This document shows, piece by piece, positions 46,407 through 54,514 of a DNA stretch of 64,000 nucleotides. The notes below the pieces were generated by a model. The model saw only the letters and a list, made by a program, of their open reading frames with translations, was not told where the DNA came from and searched no databases. Numbering within the stretch: the first letter of the stretch is position 1; each line of letters opens with the position of its first letter. The stretch lies in contig NZ_CP029194.1 of assembly GCF_008642375.1 (NCBI RefSeq), positions 1,984,001 to 2,048,000 of the forward strand, read 5' to 3'. The translations under genes were made by a program, and so were the position numbers. The DNA comes from Streptomyces venezuelae. GTDB lineage: Bacteria; Actinomycetota; Actinomycetes; Streptomycetales; Streptomycetaceae.

Positions 46407-46425
46407 GATCGGATAACTTCCGATC
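46407..46425. promoter_or_regulatory. Inverted repeat abutting the deacetylase start codon
   Basis: GATCGGA-TAACT-TCCGATC is a perfect 7-bp dyad directly before the GTG at 46426. There is no ribosome site there, so it overlaps the translation-initiation region. Its centre, GATAACT, could also be a -10-like element. Confidence 0.4.
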
Positions 46426-47307
46426 GTGAACATTCCTGTACGAAACATGGCGGCGTTCGTTCTTCTGGGCGCCGCTCTCGTCGGCTGCGGCGGGGGCGCC
46501 GCCGAGGCTCCCGCTCCGAAGGCGAAGACCCCGACCGCGTCCCACAGCCCGTCGCCCCGGGCGAGCGCGGCCGCCGGCCCGAAGCCCGCGCGCGTGCCCG
46601 CCGCCGTGCCCACCATGGCGCCGGGGCCCGGGGGGCTGACCCCCGTCTACAGCCGCCGCGCACAGGGCAGCGAGAAGGTCGTCGCGCTCACCTTCGACGC
46701 CGACATGACGGCCGATCAGGGCCCCCGGGCCGCGAGCGGCGAGCGGTTCGACAACCCGCAGCTCATCGCGACCCTGCGCCGCCTCAAGGTGGACGCCACC
46801 GTCTTCATGACGGGCCGCTGGGCGGAGGAGTACCCGGACCAGGCCAGGTCCATCGGCGGCGACCCGCGCTTCGAGATCGCCAACCACTCCTACAGCCACT
46901 ACGCCTTCGCGTCCCCCTGCTACGGCCTCCCGACCGTCGCCGGGCCCGACATGACGGCCGACGTGCAGCGTGCCTTCGACGCCTTCCGTGACGCCGGGGC
47001 CGTCAACGTCGTCCCGTACTTCCGCTTCCCCGGCGGTTGCTACGACGACGCCGCCCTGCGCGCGCTCGGCCCCGCCGGGGTGACGGCGGTCCAGTGGGAC
47101 GTGGTCAGCGGCGACGCCTTCGCCAAGGACGCGGACGCCGTCGCCGAGCAGGTGCTCGACGGGGTGAAGCCCGGTTCGCTCGTCGTCATGCACTGCACGC
47201 GCAGCGCCGCCCCCGTCACCGAGCAGGCGATCCGCCGGATCGTCCCGGAGCTGCGGGCGCGCGGCTACCGCTTCGTGAAGGTCTCCGAGCTGATGAGGAA
47301 CGGCTAG
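46426..47307 (+). CDS. Polysaccharide deacetylase-family lipoprotein (NodB)
   Basis: A 293-residue lipoprotein: MNIPVRNMAAFVLLGAALVG is followed by C, a lipobox (LVGC). A Pro/Ala/Lys linker precedes the NodB domain with TFDADMTADQGPRA (catalytic Asp pair), ANHSYSHYAF (HxxxH metal ligands) and FRFPGGCYDDAALRAL. It removes N-acetyl or O-acetyl groups from a cell-wall or extracellular glycan, substrate unknown. The GTG start at 46426 abuts a dyad; ATG 46447 is an alternative that would shorten the signal. Confidence 0.88.
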   Translation: MNIPVRNMAAFVLLGAALVGCGGGAAEAPAPKAKTPTASHSPSPRASAAAGPKPARVPAAVPTMAPGPGGLTPVYSRRAQGSEKVVALTFDADMTADQGPRAASGERFDNPQLIATLRRLKVDATVFMTGRWAEEYPDQARSIGGDPRFEIANHSYSHYAFASPCYGLPTVAGPDMTADVQRAFDAFRDAGAVNVVPYFRFPGGCYDDAALRALGPAGVTAVQWDVVSGDAFAKDADAVAEQVLDGVKPGSLVVMHCTRSAAPVTEQAIRRIVPELRARGYRFVKVSELMRNG

Positions 47308-47320
47308 AACGCCGGGCCTT

Positions 47321-47512
47321 TCAGCCCGAGCAGGCCGTGCGCTCGGCCTCCTGCCACTCGCAGACAGGGCAGAGCGTGATCCCCTTGGTCGACTCCGGGT
47401 ACTCGGTCGGCTCCTGGCACAGCACACAGGAGGCGAAGGGACCCTCGGCCGCCGGTTCGGGCTTCGGTCCGGCGGGCTCGGGGATGCCGCAGTACGACGT
47501 CGACTCGGTCAT
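47321..47512 (-). CDS. Small zinc-ribbon-like protein
   Basis: A 63-residue protein starting MTESTSYCGIPEPAGPKPEP. It has two CxxC pairs, ASCVLCQEPTEYPES and ITLCPVCEWQEAER, typical of a zinc ribbon, plus a final Cys. The acidic and Pro-rich N-terminus suggests a protein adaptor. A frame reaching 47545 overlaps the ABC gene and is less likely. It converges on the deacetylase gene. Confidence 0.65.
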   Translation of the reverse strand: MTESTSYCGIPEPAGPKPEPAAEGPFASCVLCQEPTEYPESTKGITLCPVCEWQEAERTACSG

Positions 47513-47541
47513 GTCTTCGAGCCTACGCCCCCGGGGTCCGC

Positions 47542-48192
47542 TCACTCCAGGCGTGCCGTGGCCCTGCAGGCGAGGGCCGCCGTCGCCGCCGCGAGGAGCA
47601 CGGCACCGGCGCAGGCGAACCAGGGCAGGTGCGCGGTGGTCGTACGGGAGCCGGTGACCAGGGCGGTCAGGGCGTGCTTCGCCGGGGAGCCCGTGGCGAC
47701 GAGGGCGAGGAGCGAGCCGGTGACGAGGGCCGTGACCGACCAGCCGGTGGCCTTGAGGAACGGGCGGGCCGCCAGCGCGCCGACCGAGGCGCCCGTCAGG
47801 ACGCAGGCCGCCGTCGCGAGCAGCCCGGCACCCGTGGCGGCGAGCGCGCCGACCCCCCGCCGGTCGCCGATCGCGGTGAGACCGAGGACGGCGACCGTCC
47901 CGAGGAGCCCCGGCAGCGCGGCCCCGGTGAGGAGTGTCGCGAGATGGGCCCGGCCCCGGCCGGCGGCAGCGGCGACCACGTCACGGGCGGCGGGCGGTTC
48001 CTGCGTGAGGCAGATCCGCACGCACCAGGCCGTCACCGGCACCAGGGCCGCCGCCGAGAAGCCGAGGGCGCCGAGCACGGGTTCGCCCGCACGGACGCCG
48101 ACGGCCAGGACGGCCGCGTGGAGCAGGAGGGGCGCGAGCCAGCGCTGCGAGCGGAGCAGCAGACCCGACTGGTAGCGCAGGAGCGCCGTCAT
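47542..48192 (-). CDS. ABC transporter membrane subunit (small)
   Basis: A 216-residue membrane protein starting MTALLRYQSGLLLRSQRWLA, a type typical of ABC-2 exporter permeases, with about five to six hydrophobic segments (LLATAACVLTGASVGALAA, VLLAAATAALACRATARLE). It overlaps the ATP-binding gene by four bases (ATGA), so they form a two-subunit exporter. The substrate is unknown. It is short for a permease, which is usual for this actinobacterial group. Confidence 0.8.
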   Translation of the reverse strand: MTALLRYQSGLLLRSQRWLAPLLLHAAVLAVGVRAGEPVLGALGFSAAALVPVTAWCVRICLTQEPPAARDVVAAAAGRGRAHLATLLTGAALPGLLGTVAVLGLTAIGDRRGVGALAATGAGLLATAACVLTGASVGALAARPFLKATGWSVTALVTGSLLALVATGSPAKHALTALVTGSRTTTAHLPWFACAGAVLLAAATAALACRATARLE

Positions 48193-49043
48193 ACCCGTAC
48201 GCCCTCCTCCGTGCCGAGGTGGTGGATGTGCCAGGAGGCCGCGAGGAGCGCGCCGAGCAGGGCGTCGGAGTGCGCCGCGTCCACCGTCAGGACGAGGGGG
48301 CGCGTGGGGTCGTCCGGGTCCGGCGGCTCGGTGGCGGGGGCGCCCGGCAGGCCCTCCGGGAGCGGCTTGCCGCCGGAGGCGGTGATCCGGACCCGGGGCT
48401 CCGGCGGTACGTCCCGGGCCGTGGCCGCCACGGCCCGTACCGCCCCCCGCTCCACGCCGTACACCGCGTCCGCCTCCCCGGCGAGGCGCCGCGGGTCGTG
48501 GTCGACGAAGACGGCCGTGGCGCCCGCCGCGACCCGTTCCCGGACGGCGCGGTCGAGTTCGGTGCGGGCCGCCGTGTCGAGGCCTGTCCAGGCCTCGTCG
48601 AGGACGAGAAGGCCGGGTCCGGGGCCGGCGAGGAGGGCCTGGGCGACGGCGACCTTCTGGCTGGTGCCCTTGGAGAGCTCCGCCAGTTCCGTACGGGCGT
48701 GCTCGCCGGCCCCGAAGCGCTCCAGCCACTCCCCGGCCCGTGCCCTGGCCGTCGCCCGGCCGAGGCCCTGGACGCGGCCCAGGTGGACCAGGTAGTCCGC
48801 GGCCGTGAAGGGCAGGGCAGCCGGGAAGCGCTCGGGGACGTACGCCGTGCGGGGCGGGCGGCCGGTGATCCGGCCCTCGCTCGGGGCGTCGATCCCGGCG
48901 ATCAGCCGGAGCAGCGTCGACTTGCCGGTGCCGTTCGTGCCGACGACCCGGACGAGGGAGGAGCCGGGCAGGTCGAGGTCGGCCCCGCGCAGGACCCATG
49001 GCCCGCGCGGGCCGTACCGGCGTCCCACCCGCTCCAGCCTCAT
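48189..49043 (-). CDS. ABC transporter ATP-binding protein
   Basis: A 284-residue ABC ATPase. Walker A is VVGTNGTGKSTLLRLIAG (near residue 38), the signature is ELSKGTSQKVAVAQALL and Walker B with the catalytic Glu is GLLVLDEAWTGLD; VDHDPRRLA is the H-loop. A C-terminal extension of about 70 residues (from VRITASGGKPLPEG) is not part of the core. The ATG at 49043 is the family-typical start; no strong ribosome site is seen. It is the first gene of the pair with the membrane subunit. Confidence 0.88.
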   Translation of the reverse strand: MRLERVGRRYGPRGPWVLRGADLDLPGSSLVRVVGTNGTGKSTLLRLIAGIDAPSEGRITGRPPRTAYVPERFPAALPFTAADYLVHLGRVQGLGRATARARAGEWLERFGAGEHARTELAELSKGTSQKVAVAQALLAGPGPGLLVLDEAWTGLDTAARTELDRAVRERVAAGATAVFVDHDPRRLAGEADAVYGVERGAVRAVAATARDVPPEPRVRITASGGKPLPEGLPGAPATEPPDPDDPTRPLVLTVDAAHSDALLGALLAASWHIHHLGTEEGVRV

Positions 49044-49134
49044 CCGAGAAGATCGCTCGTCATGCGGGGCATCCTGACCCGGAAGCGAGGATTCCCACAA
49101 GATTCACTCCGCGCCGCGGTGGCAGACTTGCCGG

Positions 49135-49848
49135 GTGAGCAGTGAAGAGACCGACCTCCGTGATGAGAAGCCCCAGTTCGTCCTCCCCCTGGTGGTGCGG
49201 ATCGAGCGTGACGCGCCCCCGACCCGTACCGACGCCCTGGAGACCGCCGCGCGCGCCGTCCTGGAGATCCTCGACGACGACCGTTCCCTCGGTGAGGGCG
49301 AGTGGGCGCAGGCCATGACGGACTGGCAGGACGCCCGGATCCGCAAGGTCGTGCGCCGGGCGCGCGGAGCGGAGTGGCGGCGTGCCGGGACGCTCCCGGG
49401 GATCACCGTGACGGGCGCGGAGGCGGAGGTGCGGGTCTTCCCGCCGGTGCCGCTCGACGGCTGGCCCAAGGAGCTGGCCAAGCTCCAGGTGTCGGGCACC
49501 GACCTCGACGACCCGGCCACGCCCGGTCCCGTGGCGGACGGGGCCGTGGTGCTCTGGATCAACCCCGGGCTCGACATGTCGGCGGGCAAGACGATGGCAC
49601 AGACCGGGCACGGCGCGCAGCTGCTGTGGTGGGCGATGGCGGACGCGGACCGGAAGGCCTGGAAGGAGGCGGGCTTCCCGCTCGCCGTGCGCACCGCGAC
49701 GCCCGAGCACTGGGCCGCGCTCACGGCGAGCGGCAGCGGGCTGCCCGTCGTGCGGGACGCCGGTTTCACGGAGATCGCGCCCGGAAAGACGGTCGTCTCC
49801 GAGGGAAGCCGCCTCTTCGCTTCTCACCTGCGGCTGCCGCAGGCGTAG
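49135..49848 (+). CDS. Peptidyl-tRNA hydrolase 2 (PTH2)-like protein
   Basis: A 237-residue protein with the archaeal/eukaryotic-type PTH2 signature GKTMAQTGHGAQLLWWAMAD and, further on, AGFTEIAPGKTVV. It starts with GTG (VSSEETDLRDEKPQFVLPLV). PTH2 releases tRNA from stalled peptidyl-tRNA; bacteria normally use PTH1, so a second, different peptidyl-tRNA hydrolase is plausible here. It has an N-terminal half of about 110 residues not found in the short PTH2. Divergent from the ABC pair. Confidence 0.82.
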   Translation: MSSEETDLRDEKPQFVLPLVVRIERDAPPTRTDALETAARAVLEILDDDRSLGEGEWAQAMTDWQDARIRKVVRRARGAEWRRAGTLPGITVTGAEAEVRVFPPVPLDGWPKELAKLQVSGTDLDDPATPGPVADGAVVLWINPGLDMSAGKTMAQTGHGAQLLWWAMADADRKAWKEAGFPLAVRTATPEHWAALTASGSGLPVVRDAGFTEIAPGKTVVSEGSRLFASHLRLPQA

Positions 49849-50226
49849 GAGACTCGGCGTATGACGCCACATGTGGCCCGGCGGGCGGGCCACGCCACGG
49901 GCCTGTCGCTCTTCTTCCTCCTGGTGGGGCTCGACGGCATCGGCCGGCCCCGCAGGGGGAATCGCCACCTGCGTGTCCGACCCTTCCGGCGTCTCGCTCG
50001 CCGCGCTGCGGGAGCGCCCCGGCACCCTGCTGGAATGGACGCTGCACACCGGCTATCACACCGTCCACGGCATGTAGCGGGGCTCGGGCAGGACCCCGTT
50101 CAGGACCTGTTCAGGACCCCGTTCGAGGCCGGAACCTCAAATGTAGCTCTGAACGTCCCCCTCTCCGGGTTCGACGGTGTCTCCCCGGGTCATCACGTGG
50201 ATGACTGAGGACCGAAGGAGGGGGAC
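49849..50226 (+). other. 378-base gap upstream of the MNIO gene; only a weak small frame
   Basis: No convincing gene is seen. A GTG frame at 49973-50077 would encode 34 residues (MSDPSGVSLAALRERPGTLL to YHTVHGM) with AGGGGGA 12 bases upstream, and a longer ATG frame at 49861 begins with a hydrophobic stretch. Neither has cysteines or family likeness. A repeated AGGACCCCGTTC occurs near 50092 and 50113. The gap is long enough for a promoter. Confidence 0.4.
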
Positions 50227-51732
50227 ATGACGGAACTCGGCATCGGCATCGGCTGGCGTCCCGAGATCGCGGAGGCGGTGGAGGCGCTGCCCGGCGTCGA
50301 CTGGGTCGAGGTGGTCGCGGAGAACATCTGCGCCGACCACCTGCCCGACTCGCTGACCCGGCTGCGCGAGCGCGGCGTGACGGTCGTCCCGCACGGGGTG
50401 TCGCTGGGACTCGGCGGCGCGGACCGGCCGGACCCGGCGCGGCTCGCGGCGCTCGGCGAGAAGGCGGTGGCGCTGGGGGCGCCGCTGGTCACGGAGCACA
50501 TCGCGTTCGTACGGGCCGGGGGGACGCTCACCGCATCCCCGCTCCTCGAAGCGGGGCACCTGCTGCCCGTGCCCCGGACCCGGGACGCGCTCGACGTGCT
50601 CTGCGAGAACGTGCGCATCGCCCAGGACGCGCTGCCCGTGCCGCTCGCCCTGGAGAACATCGCGGCCCTGATCGCCTGGCCCGGGGAGGAGCTGACGGAG
50701 GGGCAGTTCCTGGCGGAGCTGGTGGAGCGTACGGGGGTACGGCTCCTCATCGACGTCGCGAACCTGCACACCAACCACGTCAACCGCGGCGAGGACCCCG
50801 CGAAGGCCCTGGCCGAGCTGCCGGTCGAGGCCATCGCGTACGTGCACGTGGCGGGCGGTGTCGAGCGGGACGGGGTCTGGCACGACACGCACGCCCACCC
50901 GGTGCCGAGGGCCGTGCTCGACGTCCTCGCGGACCTCGCCTCGCGGGTCTCGCCGCCCGGGGTCCTCCTGGAGCGGGACGACGACTTCCCGCCGGCGGAG
51001 GAGCTGGCGTCGGAGCTGACGGTGATCCGGGAGACCGTGGCCGCCGGGAGGGCGGTGAGCATCGGGGGAACGATCCGCCCGCGCGGCGCCCGTTCGTCCG
51101 TGCTCGCGGCCCGGGGGACGCCGCTGCTCATCGGCGCCGGTGCCCGCGTGTCGGGCGGGCCGATGCCGGGCGCTCCCGTCGTGCAGGAGCTCGCGCCCGC
51201 GCAGGGGCCCTCGCCCGCGCAGGAGCCCTCGCCCGTACCCGTACGCGTGCCCGTACAGGCATCCGCCCAGGCGTCCGTGCCCGTGCAGACGCCCGCTCCC
51301 GGACAGGAGTCCGCGCCGCGGGAGGGCGCCCGGCAGCGGGTCGGGCTCGCGCAGGCCGCGCTGCTGTCGGCGCTCGTCGCCGGGACGCCCGCGCCCGAGG
51401 GGTTCGACAGCCGGCGCCTCGGTGTCCAGAGCCGGGCCCTCGCGGCCAAGCGGGCCGGGGTCGTCGCGAAGGTCGCCCCCGAGCTGCCGGAGATCCTCGG
51501 CAAGGGCTTCCGGCCCGCGTTCCTCGCCTACGCCAGGACCCGCCCCATGACCGGCGGCTACCGCCGTGACGCCCTCGACTTCGCCGAGCACCTGCTGCTC
51601 GCCGACCGCCCCGAGGACCCTGCGGCCCGGCGGGCGCTCACGGAGTGGTGGCAGGACCGTTCCGGCAGCCGTCCGCCCGGCCGCGCCGTCCGACTCGCCC
51701 GGGCCGCCCGGGCCGCCCTCGCCAGGAGGTGA
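50227..51732 (+). CDS. DUF692 (MNIO) enzyme fused to a C-terminal partner domain
   Basis: A 501-residue protein. Residues 1-285 are a DUF692 multinuclear non-heme iron oxidase (TIM-barrel) with the metal-ligand segments [65 protein letters not shown] and [15 protein letters not shown] Pro/Ala/Gln-Val linker ([15 protein letters not shown] and repeats, residues 315-360) leads to a helical domain ([35 protein letters not shown]) resembling the DUF2063-type partner proteins found beside these enzymes. The enzymes oxidise Cys or Asn-type residues of precursor peptides. It is coupled to the next gene. Confidence 0.85.
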   Translation: MTELGIGIGWRPEIAEAVEALPGVDWVEVVAENICADHLPDSLTRLRERGVTVVPHGVSLGLGGADRPDPARLAALGEKAVALGAPLVTEHIAFVRAGGTLTASPLLEAGHLLPVPRTRDALDVLCENVRIAQDALPVPLALENIAALIAWPGEELTEGQFLAELVERTGVRLLIDVANLHTNHVNRGEDPAKALAELPVEAIAYVHVAGGVERDGVWHDTHAHPVPRAVLDVLADLASRVSPPGVLLERDDDFPPAEELASELTVIRETVAAGRAVSIGGTIRPRGARSSVLAARGTPLLIGAGARVSGGPMPGAPVVQELAPAQGPSPAQEPSPVPVRVPVQASAQASVPVQTPAPGQESAPREGARQRVGLAQAALLSALVAGTPAPEGFDSRRLGVQSRALAAKRAGVVAKVAPELPEILGKGFRPAFLAYARTRPMTGGYRRDALDFAEHLLLADRPEDPAARRALTEWWQDRSGSRPPGRAVRLARAARAALARR

Positions 51733-51734
51733 CC

Positions 51735-52772
51735 GTGAACACTCTGGTCGTCGTCTTCTACGTGGCCGCCGCCACCGGCATCGCGCTGCTCGTCACCCGG
51801 GTCGTCCGGTCGCGCGGCGGCCCCGGCGGGCCGGTCCACGACCGGTACGAGGCCGCCTTCCTGAACGGCGGCCCGGCCCGGGTCGTCGACACCGCCGTCG
51901 CCGCCCTCCAGTACGACGGCCGGATCGCGATCGGCGGCCCCGGCATCGTCGCGGTCGTCCGGCCCGTCGCGCACGACCCGGTCGAGCGCGCCGTGCTCCA
52001 GGAGCACGCGGCCGCCCCGCACGGGGCCCTGCACCACCTGCGGGTCGCCGTGATGCGGCACCCGGCGGTGCAGGAGATCGGTGACGGGCTCGCGGGGCGC
52101 GGGCTGATCGTCGAGCCGTCGAGGCGGCGCACCACCCAGGCCTGGTGCCTCGGGCTCGGTCTCACCGCCTTCTTCCTCTTCCCCGTCTCGGTCGCCCTCA
52201 CGATGGTCGATCTCTCCACCGCACCGGAGATGTCGGTGCCGTTCGTCGTGAAGGTGCTGCCCGCCCTCTTCGCCGTCGGCGTCACCGCCATCGCGTGCGG
52301 GGCGGTCGCCGGACGGCGGATCACCTCGGCCGGGCAGGCGGCCGTCGCCTCGTACGGGCGGGCCCACGGTCACCTCGCGGACGCCGGTCACCTCGTGGCC
52401 CTGTACGGGCTGCGGGGGCTGCCCGACCCGGTGCTGCGGGAGCAACTCCTCGCCGCCGCCCGGGTGTACGCGCCGCCCCGCGGGCGCGGACGCCGTCCCG
52501 CGGCCTCGCGTCACCACGCCACGGACCACGCCGCCGCCGGTGTGGCCCTCGTGTGGTGCGCGCAGAACAGCTTCTGCGGCGGCGGTTCCTCCGGCGGGAA
52601 CTCCGGTTCGTGTTCCTCCGGCTCCTGCTCCTCCGGTTCGTGCTCGGGCGGCGGGTCCGGGTCGAGCTGCGGAGGCGGAGGCGGGGGCGGCAGTTCCTGT
52701 TCGAGCTCCAGCGGCAGTTCGTGCTCCAGCTCCAGTTCCAGCGGGAGTTCGTGCTCCAGTTCCAGCAGCTGA
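51735..52772 (+). CDS. TIGR04222-type membrane protein with Cys/Ser/Gly-rich C-terminal tail
   Basis: A 345-residue protein. An N-terminal membrane segment (LVVVFYVAAATGIALLVTRV) is followed by the TIGR04222-type domain (PVHDRYEAAFLNGGPARVVD, ALQYDGRIAIGGPGIVAV), two further hydrophobic segments (residues 135-155 and 170-195) and a 72-residue tail (274-345) containing nine cysteines in repeats such as CSSGSCSSGSCSGGG with Cys spaced by 5, 5, 9, 10, 8 and 10. The GTG start is two bases after the MNIO stop, with AGGAGGTGACC in front. The tail is the likely target of the enzyme; this is inference. Confidence 0.85.
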   Translation: MNTLVVVFYVAAATGIALLVTRVVRSRGGPGGPVHDRYEAAFLNGGPARVVDTAVAALQYDGRIAIGGPGIVAVVRPVAHDPVERAVLQEHAAAPHGALHHLRVAVMRHPAVQEIGDGLAGRGLIVEPSRRRTTQAWCLGLGLTAFFLFPVSVALTMVDLSTAPEMSVPFVVKVLPALFAVGVTAIACGAVAGRRITSAGQAAVASYGRAHGHLADAGHLVALYGLRGLPDPVLREQLLAAARVYAPPRGRGRRPAASRHHATDHAAAGVALVWCAQNSFCGGGSSGGNSGSCSSGSCSSGSCSGGGSGSSCGGGGGGGSSCSSSSGSSCSSSSSSGSSCSSSSS

Positions 52773-52820
52773 TCACCCATTCGAGTGGCGGGCCCGCCTG
52801 TCCTGTCGTAGAACTCGGAC

Positions 52821-53570
52821 ATGGTCTGGGTTCCGCTTCTCCTCGTGGCGTGCGTCGTGGCCGGCGTCGGCTGCGCACGGCTGTGCCGGGCCTCCCTCGC
52901 GGCGGCCCGGCCCACGACCGCGTCCGCCGCGGAGGACGAGCTCACCGTCCTCGAAGCCGCCTACCTCGCCGGCGGTCCGCTCCGGGTCACCGACCTCACC
53001 CTCGTCGCGATGCACCGGGAGCGGCGGCTGCTCCTCGCCCACACCGGCTGGGCGACCGTCGTGGACTCCGCCACCGGCTCCCGGGACGAGTGGGAGAGCG
53101 CCGTGCTCGGCGCGATCGGGCCCGGCGGCCAGTCCCCGATCCCCGCTGTCCGGCCGGCGGTGGCCGCCGCCGATGCGGTGCGGTCGCTCGCCCAACGACT
53201 CGTCGACCGGGGGCTCGCCGTCCCCGACGCCGGCCGCCGGGAGGTCGCGGCCGGGGTACGGGCGGTGCGGGCCGCCTTCCTGCTCTCCCTGGCGCTCGGG
53301 ACGGCGGCGGCGCTCCTCGTGCCCGGCACGGAGCGGGCACCGGTCGTCGCCGCGTTCTCGCTGCCTCTGCTCGCCTCGGCGCTCTGCCTGCTGATCGGCC
53401 GGATCGAGGTGTACCCGTACACCCGCTGGGCGTCCCCCGCCGGGCAGCGGCTGCTCTCCGGCCTCTCCCCCGCCGATCCGCTCACCGCGCTCGCGACGCG
53501 CGGCCCCGCCGTCCTGGAGCCCGAGCTCCGCGCGGCCCTCCGCGGACACGCTCCCGTACGTCTGGCGTAG
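52821..53570 (+). CDS. Second TIGR04222-type membrane protein, without cysteine tail
   Basis: A 249-residue protein with the same architecture as its neighbour but no Cys-rich end. It starts with a membrane segment (VWVPLLLVACVVAGVGCARL), then VLEAAYLAGGPLRVTDLTLV, the paralogous TIGR04222 region, two more hydrophobic segments (AAFLLSLALGTAAALLVPG and FSLPLLASALCLLIGRI) and SPAGQRLLSGLSPADPLTAL at the end. It is 48 bases after the first gene. It may pair with the first or be a degraded copy. Confidence 0.78.
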   Translation: MVWVPLLLVACVVAGVGCARLCRASLAAARPTTASAAEDELTVLEAAYLAGGPLRVTDLTLVAMHRERRLLLAHTGWATVVDSATGSRDEWESAVLGAIGPGGQSPIPAVRPAVAAADAVRSLAQRLVDRGLAVPDAGRREVAAGVRAVRAAFLLSLALGTAAALLVPGTERAPVVAAFSLPLLASALCLLIGRIEVYPYTRWASPAGQRLLSGLSPADPLTALATRGPAVLEPELRAALRGHAPVRLA

Positions 53571-53632
53571 GCCCTTGGATCCACGCCTGCGTGAACGGGT
53601 GTCCGGAGCGAAAAGACCCCGGAAATGACGCC

Positions 53633-53661
53633 GGTGCGGCGCGCGTCGTGCGCGCCGCACC
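53633..53661 (+). terminator. Hairpin terminator after the MNIO/TIGR04222 operon
   Basis: GGTGCGGCGCGC pairs perfectly with GCGCGCCGCACC across a GTCGT loop (12-bp stem), 62 bases after the second TIGR04222 stop and 122 bases past the end of the converging hemQ gene. It is likely a terminator for this operon. Confidence 0.7.
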
Positions 53662-53783
53662 CGGAGCCGGACCCGGTGTCGCTGGAGCGGAGGGCAATGA
53701 AGACGCCCACCGTCTGATCTTCCGGGTCAAGGGGTGGCGCACCCGGCCGGGAGCCGGGCCGCCACCAGGTTCGTACGGCCGTG

Positions 53784-54497
53784 TCAGGCCAGGCCCGCCA
53801 CCAGGTCGGCGACGCTCTTGCGGCGACCGGTGTAGAACGGGACCTCCTCGCGGACGTGCATCCGCGCCTCGGAGGCGCGCAGGTGGCGCATGAGGTCGAC
53901 GATGCGGTGCAGCTCGTCGGCCTCGAAGGCGAGGAGCCACTCGTAGTCGCCGAGCGAGAAGGAGGCGACCGTGTTGGCGCGGACGTCGGGGTAGCCGCGG
54001 GCCATCTTGCCGTGGTCGGCGAGCATGCGGCGACGGTCCTCGTCCGGCAGCAGGTACCAGTCGTAGGAGCGCACGAAGGGGTAGACCGAGACGTAGTCGC
54101 GCGGGTTCTCGTCGGCCAGGAAGGCCGGGATGTGCGACTTGTTGAACTCGGCGGGGCGGTGCAGCGCCATGTTGGACCAGACCGGCTCCAGGGCGCGGCC
54201 CAGCTTGGTGCGGCGGAAGAGGTTGTACGCCGCCTGGAGCTCGTCGCTCGTCTCGGCGTGCCACCAGATCATGACGTCGGCGTCGGCGCGCAGACCGGAG
54301 AGGTCGTACGTGCCGCGGACGGTGATGTCCTTGGCGGCGAGCTGGTCGAACAGCTCCTGGACCTCGTCGGCGTAGCCGGCGCGGTCCTCGGGCAGAACGT
54401 CGCGCAGCTTGAACACGGACCACAGGGTGTAGCGGATGACCTCGTTGAGGTCCTTCGCCTTCTTACCGGCGTTCGGGATCTTTTCGGGCGCACTCAT
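53784..54497 (-). CDS. hemQ: HemQ, coproheme decarboxylase
   Basis: A 237-residue chlorite-dismutase-fold enzyme that converts coproheme to heme in actinobacteria and firmicutes. It starts [20 protein letters not shown] with [20 protein letters not shown] following. Conserved segments include [15 protein letters not shown] and [20 protein letters not shown]. It is cytoplasmic. The ATG at 54497 is 17 bases after the hemG stop, so hemG-hemQ is an operon. hemE lies about 5 kb away on the same strand. Confidence 0.95.
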   Translation of the reverse strand: MSAPEKIPNAGKKAKDLNEVIRYTLWSVFKLRDVLPEDRAGYADEVQELFDQLAAKDITVRGTYDLSGLRADADVMIWWHAETSDELQAAYNLFRRTKLGRALEPVWSNMALHRPAEFNKSHIPAFLADENPRDYVSVYPFVRSYDWYLLPDEDRRRMLADHGKMARGYPDVRANTVASFSLGDYEWLLAFEADELHRIVDLMRHLRASEARMHVREEVPFYTGRRKSVADLVAGLA

Positions 54498-54514
54498 ACG
54501 CCTATTCTCGCCCG

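Noticed and set aside
50092..50125. Repeated AGGACCCCGTTC upstream of the MNIO gene considered as a regulator site
   Set aside because: Only two imperfectly placed copies with no dyad and no known consensus; it may be a local duplication.
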